Shown piece after piece: positions 23,864 through 33,400 of a DNA stretch of 64,000 nt. The translations under genes were made by a program, and so were the position numbers. Each line of letters opens with the position of its first letter. Position 1 is the first letter of the stretch. The stretch spans positions 310,001 to 374,000 of the forward strand of contig NZ_JAKCPW010000002.1 of NCBI RefSeq assembly GCF_021440085.1. The letters are read 5' to 3'. Under the pieces are notes generated by a model, which ran no database searches, was not told where the DNA came from, and worked only from the letters and a program-made list of their open reading frames with translations. This stretch comes from Dyadobacter sp. CY261. GTDB lineage: Bacteria > Bacteroidota > Bacteroidia > Cytophagales > Spirosomataceae.

Positions 23864-26800
23864 TTAGAATGTAACCTGGATTCCGCCCAGGAATGATTTT
23901 GCTTGCGGGTAAACGAAGTTGTCAATACCGATTGCCGTGTTGGAACCTGCATAGGTGTTCACCTCCGGGTCAAAGCCGCTATAATTGGTGATCGTGAAGA
24001 GGTTGTTCGCGCTCACATACAGACGGATGCCTTGCACGCCTTTGAAACGCGGCAGCGTGTAGCCGAGCGTGACGTTCTTGCATCGCAGATACGATCCGTC
24101 TTCGACAACATAGTCGGTGATCGGCAAGCGGCCGCCCTGGAATGCACTTACATATTGGTTGCTGGGGTTGGTAGGCGACCAGCGGTCCACGACGCCTGCG
24201 AGCAGGTTGCGCTGTCCGAGCGGGTTTTCAAACGAAAGTCGGCTGGCATTGTAAATGTCATTTCCCTGCGAGCCGGATAGGAATGCAGCCAGGTCAAAAC
24301 CTTTGTAAGACAGGTTGGTAGAGAAGCCGTAAATGAATTTGGGATTAGGATTTCCGGTAATGACCTGATCGGCAGAAGTGATCTGGCCGTCTCCATTAAC
24401 ATCTTTCACTTTGTGACCGCCGACGCGTCCGTCGTACCCTGGCAGGATGGCTTCGCCGGTCTGGTTAATGCCGTCGAAAACGTAGGTTTTAAATACACCT
24501 AACGGCTCGCCTACTTTCAGGATGGTATAAGTGGTGATAAAACGTTCCTGGGTCACACCGCCGTCAAGGCCAAGCACTTTGTTGCGGTTAATGGTTGTAT
24601 TAGCTGAGACGTCCCATTTCAACGCGCCATCGAGAATGCGTGCATTCACAGCCAGTTCGAGGCCTTTGTTTTGAAGCCCGGCGTAATTGCCGGTAAGACT
24701 GCCGTAACCCGAGCTGAGTGGCAGGGTTTTAACATAAAGCAGGTCATTGGTCTTTTTGTGATATACATCGGCAATGAAGCTGATGCGATTATTGAGTAAG
24801 CTGAGGTCGATCCCGAAGTTGGTCTGCTGCGAACGTTCCCAGCGTAGATCCGGGTTCGCAATGCGTGTCGGATCAATACCTGTCACATACAGGTGATTGA
24901 ACATATAATTATTTCCATTGGCAGCAACTGTCGACAGGGACTGATAGGGGTCAATTCCGCCGGCATTACCGGTGATCCCGTAGCTCCCACGCAGTTTCAG
25001 ATCGGAAATCCAGTTAATGTCTTTCATGAAAGGCTCCTCGATGAGGCGGTAGGCAGCCGACACGGCAGGAAATGCACCGTATTTGTGGTTGGCTCCGAAC
25101 TTGCTCGATCCGTCCACACGCGCTGTCAGGTCGAGGAAGAATTTATCCTTATACCCATAGTTAACCCGGCCCATGTATGAGTCTAATCTTTGGCTGCTCC
25201 GGAAACTGTTGACAGTGCGGGTCAATGCGAATTGTACAGCCTCATTCTTTGTGGCGTCGTTGGAAAAACCCGTCGCATTCAGCACATTGTCGTTGTATTG
25301 CTCACCCTGTGTTCCAAAGACTGCCGTTGCTTTGAAGGAGTGGTTTTTACCAAAATTGGTAGCATAAGTAAGGATACTCTCATGCAGCAATGCCAGATAA
25401 TTGGAGTTCGCTTTGGTCGCATTACCTGAGTTGTCGGTCAGATCGCTTTTGTTGACAATCGAGCGGGGCGAATAGTAATCGTACAGCTCGCCTTTCTGGT
25501 CGATGTTGAAAGAGGCGCGATAGGTAAGACCTTTCAGCAATTTGAAATCTCCGTAAACATTGGCGAGCGTACGTTTGATAGACCGTTTGTTTAGAGTTTC
25601 AATAAAGTTGAGCGGGTTCACCACCTCGCGGTACTGGCCGCCCGCCTGCTCGCCAAACGGAAAGATTGAGCCATCGGGGCGATAGGGTTGCAGGGTAGGA
25701 GGGGCACCGATGGCCGCACCAAGTACTGTGGCGGTCACGACACCTGCATTACCAATGTCGGTGCTGCCCGTTTGGATACCGTCGGCAGTCGAATAGCTGC
25801 CAAGAATGCTGGTTCCCACCTTGATGTTTTTGCTGATCTGATGATCGAGGTTGAGGCGAAAGGAATAGCGCGTAAAAGCAGAGCCGCGCAGGGTTCCATC
25901 CTGGTCGAAATAGTTGAGTGACAGTGCCAATTGTGTTTTTTCATTGCCACCATTAATGGACAACTGATGGTTCTGGATCGGTGCTTTGCGGAAGATCACC
26001 TTTTGCCAGTTCACACCCTCTCCCAGCGACGCCGGATCGGGGTAATAGTTGTTTTTGAAAACTTCATTTTCAACCTGTGCAAACTCTGTGGCATTCAGTA
26101 CGTCCAGTGTTTTATTGACTTTTTGCGTACCGTAATAGCCATCATAAGTCACGCGGGTATTGCCGGTTTTACCGCGTTTGGTGGTGATCAGGATTACGCC
26201 ATTGGCAGCTCGTGCACCGTAAATGGCTGATGCGGAAGCATCTTTCAATACCTCCACCGACTCGATATCATTGGGGTTAATGGTGGACAATGGGCTCACG
26301 TCGTTGATGCCACCGCCATTGGATATCTGAATTCCGTCCACTACGTAAAGCGGTTCGGAAGAGCCATTGATCGAGTTGGTACCCCTGATGCGAACACTTA
26401 CGTTACCGCCTGGTGAGCCGGTATTCTGGTTGATCTGCACGCCGGCAATCCGTGATTGAAGCCCCTGGGCTACGTTCGCAACGGGTGTTTGTACCAGGTC
26501 GGCGGCTTTCAAGGAGGCGATAGAGCCGGTTGTTTCAATCTTACGCTGGGTGCCGTAACCCACCACCACAACCTCTTCCAACGCTTTCGAATCTGTTCTT
26601 AAAGTAACGTCGATCGTCGAGCGATTGGCGATGGCCACCTCTTCTTTCAGATAGCCCAGAAATGAGAACACGAGCGTAGCATTGCCGGCAGCCTGAATGG
26701 AATAAGCTCCCTCAGCGTCGGTAAGTGTTCCCTGTTGTGTGCCCTGCACGGTCACGCTTACGCCGGGGATCATTTCGCCTTTATCGTCGGTCACCTTGCC

Positions 26801-26890
26801 TTTCACTGTTACGCTTTGTGCGAACAGTGACTGCGTAATGCCCAGGCATAAGAAGCCGAGCAGGAACAAGTCACGTATTTTTTGCTTCAT
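23864..26890 (-). CDS. SusC/RagA family TonB-dependent outer-membrane transporter
   Basis: A 1008-residue outer-membrane importer. Order: signal peptide, carboxypeptidase-D-like CTD (VTVKGKVTDDKGEMIPGVSV), a TonB-box region with EEVVVVGYGTQRK, plug domain with PLYVVDGIQIS and SASAIYGARAANGVILITTK, then a beta-barrel ending LGGIQVTF with a terminal Phe. There is no N-terminal STN domain, so it is unlikely to signal to an anti-sigma factor; the divergent LacI protein is the likely regulator. I chose the ATG at 26888-26890, since the longer ORF adds 17 residues before the signal peptide. First gene of the PUL operon. Confidence 0.95.
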   Translation of the reverse strand: MKQKIRDLFLLGFLCLGITQSLFAQSVTVKGKVTDDKGEMIPGVSVTVQGTQQGTLTDAEGAYSIQAAGNATLVFSFLGYLKEEVAIANRSTIDVTLRTDSKALEEVVVVGYGTQRKIETTGSIASLKAADLVQTPVANVAQGLQSRIAGVQINQNTGSPGGNVSVRIRGTNSINGSSEPLYVVDGIQISNGGGINDVSPLSTINPNDIESVEVLKDASASAIYGARAANGVILITTKRGKTGNTRVTYDGYYGTQKVNKTLDVLNATEFAQVENEVFKNNYYPDPASLGEGVNWQKVIFRKAPIQNHQLSINGGNEKTQLALSLNYFDQDGTLRGSAFTRYSFRLNLDHQISKNIKVGTSILGSYSTADGIQTGSTDIGNAGVVTATVLGAAIGAPPTLQPYRPDGSIFPFGEQAGGQYREVVNPLNFIETLNKRSIKRTLANVYGDFKLLKGLTYRASFNIDQKGELYDYYSPRSIVNKSDLTDNSGNATKANSNYLALLHESILTYATNFGKNHSFKATAVFGTQGEQYNDNVLNATGFSNDATKNEAVQFALTRTVNSFRSSQRLDSYMGRVNYGYKDKFFLDLTARVDGSSKFGANHKYGAFPAVSAAYRLIEEPFMKDINWISDLKLRGSYGITGNAGGIDPYQSLSTVAANGNNYMFNHLYVTGIDPTRIANPDLRWERSQQTNFGIDLSLLNNRISFIADVYHKKTNDLLYVKTLPLSSGYGSLTGNYAGLQNKGLELAVNARILDGALKWDVSANTTINRNKVLGLDGGVTQERFITTYTILKVGEPLGVFKTYVFDGINQTGEAILPGYDGRVGGHKVKDVNGDGQITSADQVITGNPNPKFIYGFSTNLSYKGFDLAAFLSGSQGNDIYNASRLSFENPLGQRNLLAGVVDRWSPTNPSNQYVSAFQGGRLPITDYVVEDGSYLRCKNVTLGYTLPRFKGVQGIRLYVSANNLFTITNYSGFDPEVNTYAGSNTAIGIDNFVYPQAKSFLGGIQVTF

Positions 26891-27064
26891 GTAGGTAAAT
26901 ATTAGGGTTTGATCAAAAAGGGTAAAATTAAAATAGTGCAATTTTTCTGCTTAAAGTTTGCGGTTTGGGATACTGGTTGTTTAGGCAGTCAGTCGATCCG
27001 AAATGCGGATTTTACCTAAATATAGCGGCAGGGAGAATCGGCGGCAATACAGTTTTAAGCCAGA

Positions 27065-27078
27065 AATTTCCGGAAATT
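27065..27078. promoter_or_regulatory. Perfect 14-bp palindrome AATTTCCGGAAATT
   Basis: A perfect inverted repeat in the susC-regulator divergent region, centred on CCGG. Together with the adjacent inverted repeat it is a candidate operator for the LacI-type protein. Confidence 0.45.
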
Positions 27079-27088
27079 GAACTAAAAG

Positions 27089-27120
27089 TATCGGTAACGT
27101 TTGCGGAGACGTTGCCGATA
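27089..27120. promoter_or_regulatory. Inverted-repeat operator candidate
   Basis: TATCGGTAACG (27089-27099) and CGTTGCCGATA (27110-27120) are inverted repeats matching at 10 of 11 positions across a 10-bp spacer, so the half-sites are 21 bp apart (two helical turns). AACGTT/GACGTT cores with a central CpG are typical of LacI-family operators. Confidence 0.55.
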
Positions 27121-27230
27121 TATGATTTTGCGGATGATTAATTGGAAATTTCTATATTTTTGTGATCACGGTTTGAGGAAGAGGAAAGAAGAGTCGTTTG
27201 TGACGGGAATATTCAAAAAGTACAAGTGCT

Positions 27231-28397
27231 ATGATTCAATGTGTGAAGTGTGGGCAGGTAGATGGCATCATGAAAGCAGGTTATGTGAGAGCTAAGCAGA
27301 GATACCTGTGCAAATGGTGTAATTACTATTTTACGCATTCGGAAAAGGATGATTCTATCCAGTCGCTTGTAAAGCGGAAGCGGCACCAGACCACCATCAT
27401 CGATATTGCCAAATCGTTGGGCGTTTCCAACTCAACCGTCTCGCGGGCATTGCATGGGCACGCCGACATCAGTCCGGAAACACGCCAGGCCGTCCTCGAT
27501 AAAGCAGCGCAGCTCGATTATCAGCCCAACCAACTGGCATATAGCCTGGTTAAAAGTAAGACGAACACTATTGGAATGATCGTTCCGGAATTTCAGAACC
27601 AGTTTTTTCCTAATGTGATTATCGGCGCGCACGAGGTGCTGACGGAGGCGGGTTACAACCTGACGATCATGCAGAGCAATGAGTCATACCAAGTAGAGAT
27701 TTCGAATACGAAAGCCATGCTCGCCAATCGCATCGACGGTCTGCTTATTTCCCTCACGCAGGAAACCAATAATTTTGATCACCTGAGCCTTTTCGCCAAG
27801 CGCGGCATTCCGCTCATCCAGTTCAACCGCGTTTGCGACCAGATCGACGTGCCGAAAGTGGTCGTGAACGACTTCGAGGCCTCATTTCAGGCAGTGGAGC
27901 ATCTGATCTTGAATGGTTACGAACGCATTGCGCACCTGGGCGGGCCATTGACTTTGCAAGTGAGCCAGGAGCGTTTACGCGGTTACCGGGCGGCGATGGA
28001 AAAATATGGCAAGCCGATCGAGGACCATATGATCATCCAGGGAATGCTCACGCAGCAAAAGGCGCGCATTTACGGACAGTATCTGCTTGAACTGACCCAT
28101 CGCCCCGACGCTATTTTCGCAGTCAACGATTCGTCGGCTATCGAAATCATGCTAATGGCTCAGGAAAAGGGCATATCTATTCCCGATGAACTCGGTGTCG
28201 TCGGTTTCAGCGACAATGCGGAATCGGCCTATATCGGTCCCGGCCTCACTACCGTCCGTCAACCAACCTTGCACATCGGCCGCACGACAGCGGAGTGGAT
28301 ATTACAACTCGTTGATGCGGAAGAGATATTGTTGAACGAGAAGCGGGTTTTGAGTACGGAGTTGATTATAAGAGGTTCGTCGCGGCGGTGTGGGTAG
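27231..28397 (+). CDS. LacI-family transcriptional regulator with N-terminal zinc ribbon
   Basis: A 388-residue regulator. Residues 1-35 form a zinc-ribbon with C4/C7 and C27/C30 (QCVKCGQ...RYLCKWCNYYF), like the N-terminal domain of IS1-type transposases. A basic linker leads to the LacI helix-turn-helix (IIDIAKSLGVSNSTVSRALH, about 56-75). A periplasmic-binding-protein-like effector domain follows (GMIVPEFQNQFFPNVIIGAH onward). Normal LacI proteins begin at the HTH, so the ribbon is an added DNA-binding or regulatory module. The ATG at 27231 is the first in frame. It probably controls the divergent PUL in response to a sugar. The stop TAG is followed in frame by a toxin remnant. Confidence 0.9.
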   Translation: MIQCVKCGQVDGIMKAGYVRAKQRYLCKWCNYYFTHSEKDDSIQSLVKRKRHQTTIIDIAKSLGVSNSTVSRALHGHADISPETRQAVLDKAAQLDYQPNQLAYSLVKSKTNTIGMIVPEFQNQFFPNVIIGAHEVLTEAGYNLTIMQSNESYQVEISNTKAMLANRIDGLLISLTQETNNFDHLSLFAKRGIPLIQFNRVCDQIDVPKVVVNDFEASFQAVEHLILNGYERIAHLGGPLTLQVSQERLRGYRAAMEKYGKPIEDHMIIQGMLTQQKARIYGQYLLELTHRPDAIFAVNDSSAIEIMLMAQEKGISIPDELGVVGFSDNAESAYIGPGLTTVRQPTLHIGRTTAEWILQLVDAEEILLNEKRVLSTELIIRGSSRRCG

Positions 28398-28568
28398 GGT
28401 CATTTGGATGAATGTTTGCGGACTCCGTTAGAAGGAAAAGGAAAGCCGGAATTGCTACGCTCGAATTACTCCGGTTACTGGTCTCGGAGGATTACCGATG
28501 AGCATCGGCTTGTTTACAAGGTTGCCGATGGCTGCATCATCATTGCTCAGTCTAAGTATCATTATTAA
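28398..28568 (+). pseudogene. Txe/YoeB-family toxin remnant
   Basis: Immediately after the regulator stop codon, and in the same frame, the DNA encodes LDECLRTPLEGKGKPELLRS, NYSGYWSRRITDEHRLVYKV and ADGCIIIAQSKYHY, then TAA. This is the C-terminal two thirds of a YoeB-type RelE-superfamily mRNA interferase, with the ITDEHRLVY Arg/His block and the C-terminal YHY. The first 30 or so residues and the YefM-like antitoxin are absent, so it is a truncated relic. Confidence 0.82.
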
Positions 28569-28573
28569 AACAA

Positions 28574-28602
28574 AAAGTGCGTCCCCAGAAAAGACGCACT
28601 TT
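28574..28602. terminator. Bidirectional rho-independent terminator
   Basis: A 10-bp perfect stem (28574-28583 with 28593-28602) flanked by an A-run on the left and TTTATT on the right. It separates the plus-strand regulator/toxin remnant from the minus-strand SusD gene. I see nothing recognisable in the remaining 28603-28748. Confidence 0.75.
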
Positions 28603-28748
28603 ATTAACTACAGAATATAATTATGAAAACCTTCGGGTCGCTAGCTTAGCACTTCCCTCAATACTTTCAGGCACCACTGTGGTGGGATCTTCTTTCCCTT
28701 CCATTTTTAGCGATACTTTTGGATAATAATATTAAAAATTTGTCACTT

Positions 28749-30413
28749 TTATGGATTTTGTTTCAAAACAGCAGCGCCCATGATATCTATCTGCGCTTGC
28801 GGAATTGGAAAGTATTCGCTTTTACCCTTCACAAAAGTAGCTCCCGACAGGTAAGTACGTTTCTTGCTTTCTTTGGCGAGGTAGGCGTTTAGCACCACAT
28901 CGGCATTACCCCAGCGTACGAGGTCGAAATGACGGTGACCTTCCATAGCCAGTTCCAAACGACGCTCAAAGCGTACTGCTTTTCTTGCATATTCCTGGTT
29001 TGAGAATGCAGGGTAGGTCTTCACAAGATAGTTGGCGGCAGGTTTCCCGGCAGCGTCGAGTACTACTACGTTGGCGGCGCGGGTACGCACCTGGTTCACG
29101 AGTTTCAATGCGGTTGCGAGATCGCTTTCTTCTACAGCTACCTCGGCGCGCATCAGGAGGATGTCGGCAAAGCGGATAGCGCGGTAGTTGTTCGCATTGG
29201 CGCGGGGTGATTCGGCACCGGCATTTTCACCGCTGTATGCGAAGAACTTCTTGAAAGTATACGGCCCGCCGAATGCCTGGTCGCGGATCCAGTTTTTGCC
29301 AGGGTGAGTGCCCCAGTTCAGGAATGGGAGGCCGCGGCGTCCAACGGTCCAGTCGAGACGGGGATCGAGAGTGCCATCGTAAGGAGTAAATGCATCTGCC
29401 GACGACAGGCCTTCATCATTTTTCACATCCACATCATTGAATGTATCGAGCAAAGGCAGTCCGTTTTCGTCGGTTTTGAATGCATTCACCAGGTTTTGAG
29501 TTGGCTGATAAAAACCGCAGCAACCTCCTGGCGCAGAGCCATAAGGGAAGTTGTAGTTATCGCCCCAGCTACCATTTTGACCCGCACCTCCATCGGCTAC
29601 CGACATTTGTACTTCAAAAATCGATTCCGAATTGTTTTCTGTCGTAATGCGGAAGTTGTCGTGGAAGCTGTTTACGAGCGCGAACGGACCGTTATTGATC
29701 ACGTCGTCGAGCAGAGGTTTTGCGGCCTTGTAGTCTTGCTGATACATATGTACTTTCGCCAGAAATGCCTTCGCAGTCCATTTACTCGCGCGACCTACCT
29801 GTGATTTAGTAGCCGAAATGTTGTCGATCGCAAACTGGATGTCACCTTCGATCTCCGGACAGATGTCCTTGCTATTGGGCAGGTTGATAAAGTCGGTCAC
29901 CTTTTCATCCACGTAGGGGACCATATTCCAGAGCTTTTTGGCCTCGAAATGGTACCATGCGCGCAGGAACCGCGCTTCGCCCAATGCCTGCGCTTTTTCG
30001 GCGTCGGTCATGTCGGTGGTTTTGCCGATGAGGTTGATCACGTTGTTGGACCGTGAAACGCCGTCGTAAACGGCTACCCATTTGTCGTTGTATGCACCGA
30101 TATCAGCCTGAGGGATGTAGCGCTCGATGGTTGTGATCTGCGCCTGGTCGCCTACGTCCGAACCCTTGTAGGCGTCGTCGGATGCGACGGAACCGTAAAT
30201 CCAGTTGCTGACCGACGAGGTATTCACCGGCCCTGCACCAACGCCATCGAGCAAGCTGTATGCGCCGATAAGCACAGCGTCCACGCCGGTTTTGTTGGTC
30301 AGCAGGGTTTCGTTAGCCACCCCCAGGGGAGTGGTTTCCAAAAAACTGTCGCCGCAGGATGTCAGCATTCCGAGGCTGACCAATGCGGTTAATGCAAATA
30401 CTTTCTTTTTCAT
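28749..30413 (-). CDS. SusD/RagB family outer-membrane lipoprotein
   Basis: A 554-residue SusD-like protein with a lipoprotein signal ending LTSCGDS. TPR-like helices follow (ALGEARFLRAWYHFEAKKLW) and the conserved C-terminal block RFERRLELAMEGHRHFDLVR, ending in ...SEYFPIPQAQIDIM. The partner SusC is encoded 45 bp upstream. A CCGFY stretch and high Asn/Gly content in the middle are typical of ligand loops. It should bind the oligosaccharide handled by the FecR/sigma-controlled locus. Confidence 0.95.
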   Translation of the reverse strand: MKKKVFALTALVSLGMLTSCGDSFLETTPLGVANETLLTNKTGVDAVLIGAYSLLDGVGAGPVNTSSVSNWIYGSVASDDAYKGSDVGDQAQITTIERYIPQADIGAYNDKWVAVYDGVSRSNNVINLIGKTTDMTDAEKAQALGEARFLRAWYHFEAKKLWNMVPYVDEKVTDFINLPNSKDICPEIEGDIQFAIDNISATKSQVGRASKWTAKAFLAKVHMYQQDYKAAKPLLDDVINNGPFALVNSFHDNFRITTENNSESIFEVQMSVADGGAGQNGSWGDNYNFPYGSAPGGCCGFYQPTQNLVNAFKTDENGLPLLDTFNDVDVKNDEGLSSADAFTPYDGTLDPRLDWTVGRRGLPFLNWGTHPGKNWIRDQAFGGPYTFKKFFAYSGENAGAESPRANANNYRAIRFADILLMRAEVAVEESDLATALKLVNQVRTRAANVVVLDAAGKPAANYLVKTYPAFSNQEYARKAVRFERRLELAMEGHRHFDLVRWGNADVVLNAYLAKESKKRTYLSGATFVKGKSEYFPIPQAQIDIMGAAVLKQNP

Positions 30414-30458
30414 ACTGATTGATAATATCTATTTGAAAAATTGACTTTAAATCCTGGA

Positions 30459-33400
30459 TCAGAATCCGAAATTGATACCGATCTGATACATTTTCGAATT
30501 GGGATAATTGCCCTGATCCACACCCAAAACAGTGCTTCCCGGTGTTGAACCTACCGACGTCACCTCAGGATCGATACCGCTGTATTTGGTGATCGTGAAG
30601 AGGTTTTGTGCCTGTACGTACACCCGTGCGCTCTCGAAGCCGATTCTCGAAAGCAAGGTGGAAGGCAATGTATAGCCGAGCGTCAGGTTTTTCATGCGGA
30701 AATACGAACCGTCTTCAATGAAATAGCTCGATGGCTGCTGGCTGCGGCTGTCGTTGGCGTCGAGGATAGGGAGTACGGCGTCAGGATTTTCCGGTGTCCA
30801 TGAGTCGTTCAGCATACGAAGGCTGCGGTTACCGGCCTGGTTGTTGAAATCCACCCAGCGTTTCACCATATTGATGATCTGATTGCCTTTCACACCCTGG
30901 AAGAATGCCGACAGGTCAAAGTTTTTGTAACCTACATTCAGATTGATACCATAGGTGAAATCGGGGTGCGGGTTGCCGAGGAACTTGCGGTCGTTGTCGG
31001 TAATGGTGCCGTCGCCGTCGGTATCGTGGTATTTGTATTTACCCACAGCTGCATAACCCGGATATTTCGGTCCGGCATCCACTTCGCCCTGATTTTGGTA
31101 AATACCATCGATTTGCAAGCCATAGAACGAATAAAGCGGCATACCGGCTACCGAACGCGTCCAGGTGTAGCTGCGGATCGCAGGGCCGAGGAGCACGGCG
31201 GTCGAGCTGTTGTTGAGCTTGTTCACTTCGTTTTTGTAGGTAGAAACATTGACACCGACCGAGTAGGTAAGATCGCCGTTCAATGCTTTGTTATTGAAAT
31301 CGATGCCGAGGTCGATACCCTTGTTGTTCATTTCACCTACATTCACAAACGGAATCGTGGCAACACCCTGAGTTGCGGGCAATGCCACCTGGTAAAGCAT
31401 GTCGGCAGTGGTACGGTTGTACAAATCGAGGTTCAGGCCAAACATGCCTTTCAGGAAAGTAGCGTCGATACCCACGTTGGTCTGGGTTGTGGTTTCCCAT
31501 TTCGCGTTCTGGTTACCAAATGCCTCGGTGTCGAAGCCTGGCTGTACCGCATTGTTCGATCCGTCGATGGCGTACGACGACTGGCTCAGGCTTGAACGGT
31601 AAGTGCTGAAACCATTATAGTTTCCAATTTCCTGATTACCGGTTTGTCCCCAGCCGACACGCAATTTCAGGTCGTCCATCCACGGAATGCTCTTCATGAA
31701 ACTTTCTTCCGACAAACGCCAGCCCGCGCTCAATGCCGGAAATGTACCGTAGCGGTTGTTCTGACCAAAGCGCGAAGAGCCGTCGCGGCGCACCGTAGCT
31801 TCGAGCAGGTAGCGGTCTTTTAATGCATAGTTGATTTTTCCAAAAATTGAAAACAACGCCCATTCATAACCCACGCCGGTGTTGGCGATTCCCGCAGTTC
31901 CTGAATTCAGGTACATGTAAAGCGGATTTTCCGAGAAGAATGTCGTACGCGTTGCAGAAAAATCGCGGCCCATGCCTTTGATCGCCTCCGTACCGGCAAG
32001 TACACTTAGTTTGTGAGCCGTACCGAAGTTTCTGGTATAGTTTAATGTATTCGACCATGTCCAGTTGATGTCGTAGGCATTGCCGTTGGTCATCGCGTTG
32101 GCCGCTTCGATTTCAGCTTCTTCGAGGTCGAGCAAGGTGTAACCTACGCGGTTGGCATTGGTGAAGTCGATACCGATGCTCGATTTCGCGGTCAGGTCTT
32201 TTAGAATGTCTACTTCCAGATACGCATTACCAAATGCGCGAAGCGTGTTGGTCTGGTTGTTTCGCGACCGCCACAGCTGTGCAACCGGGTTGGTAGCAGG
32301 GCCGAGGCCCGCCGCCCGCGTCGCCGCAAAGTTGCCCATGATGTCGTACACCGGAATGATCGACGGAATGCGGTATCCGTTACCGATCGGGTTGCCATCC
32401 TGGTTGTTGGTCGAGCTGGCTGTACCGTTGGCATTGTAATAACCTTTGTTTTCGGTGTAGCTCAATTCCAGGTTTTCGCCTAAACGAATGCGTTTTTTGA
32501 AAGAAAATTCGGTATTCGAGCGGATCGAGTAGCGGTTAAAAGAGGTATGGATCAGCACACCGTCCTGTTTGAAGTAGTTCAGCGCAATGGCGTAGCGGCC
32601 ATTTTCGGTACCCCCGTTCGCGCCGATGTTATATTCCTGAATGGCAGCTGGACGAAGGATTTCCTTGTGCCAGTCGGTACCTTCTTTGTTCGCTTTGACG
32701 ATCTGGTAAAAACCGGCGCGGTTGTAGTTGTAAAGTGACGGGTTTGTCTTCGGATCACCTTCAAAAAGTCCATAGCTCGATCCTGCGAGGATATAGTCGG
32801 GCACAACAGCGGTAGGACCGTTGCCATATTGCTGATGCGAAGGGTTGCCGTTGGTCAATACCCCAGCATTTTTGCGCTGCGTCCAAAGCAGATCGCCGAA
32901 TTGCTGCGGGTCTTTGATCAGATCCAAATCAACCTTGCCGGTCTGGAAACCGGCGCGGGAGTTGAATGTAAATTTTGGAGCACCTACTTTTCCTTTTTTG
33001 GTGGTAATGATAATCACCCCATTCGCAGCGCGTGAACCGTAAATGGATGCCGAAGAAGCATCCTTCAATACTTGCATCGACTCGATGTTGTTTGGGTTAA
33101 TGCTGTTTAAACCGCCTTTTGTAGGCACGCCGTCGATAATGTAAAGCGGGTCGTTGTTGTTGATCGTACCAAAACCACGTATGCGGACTGTGGCTTCACC
33201 GCCAGGCGTGTTATTGGACGTTACGGTTACCCCGGCTACGCGTCCCTGCAACTGCTGCGCCACGTTGGGAGCAGCCACTTTGGTCAGTTCGGTAGCGTCA
33301 ACGGTGGAAACTGCACCGGTAATGTCGCGTTTGGATTGGGATGAATAACCCGTTACCACCACTTCTGTCAGTGACTTAATGTCGGATTGAAGCGTCACTT

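Larger units (their letters stand above)
26891..27230. promoter_or_regulatory. Divergent regulatory region between susC and lacI-type gene
   Basis: This 340-bp region has no ORF that I trust. It separates the minus-strand PUL operon from the plus-strand regulator. It contains two strong palindromic signals (27065-27078 and 27089-27120, listed separately) and a TATTTTTG (27155-27162) that could be the -7 element for the regulator. No consensus -33 element stands at the right distance, and no matching promoter for susC was seen. Confidence 0.55.

Noticed and set aside
26891..26941. N-terminal extension of the first SusC protein
   Set aside because: The 17 extra residues precede a complete signal peptide starting at 26890, so the downstream ATG is preferred.
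27231..27340. Start of an IS1 insertion sequence
   Set aside because: Only the zinc ribbon resembles IS1; it is continuous with a LacI HTH, and no transposase catalytic domain or terminal repeats were seen.
30966..31595. 209-codon plus-strand ORF
   Set aside because: Antisense to the STN-SusC gene with no independent support.
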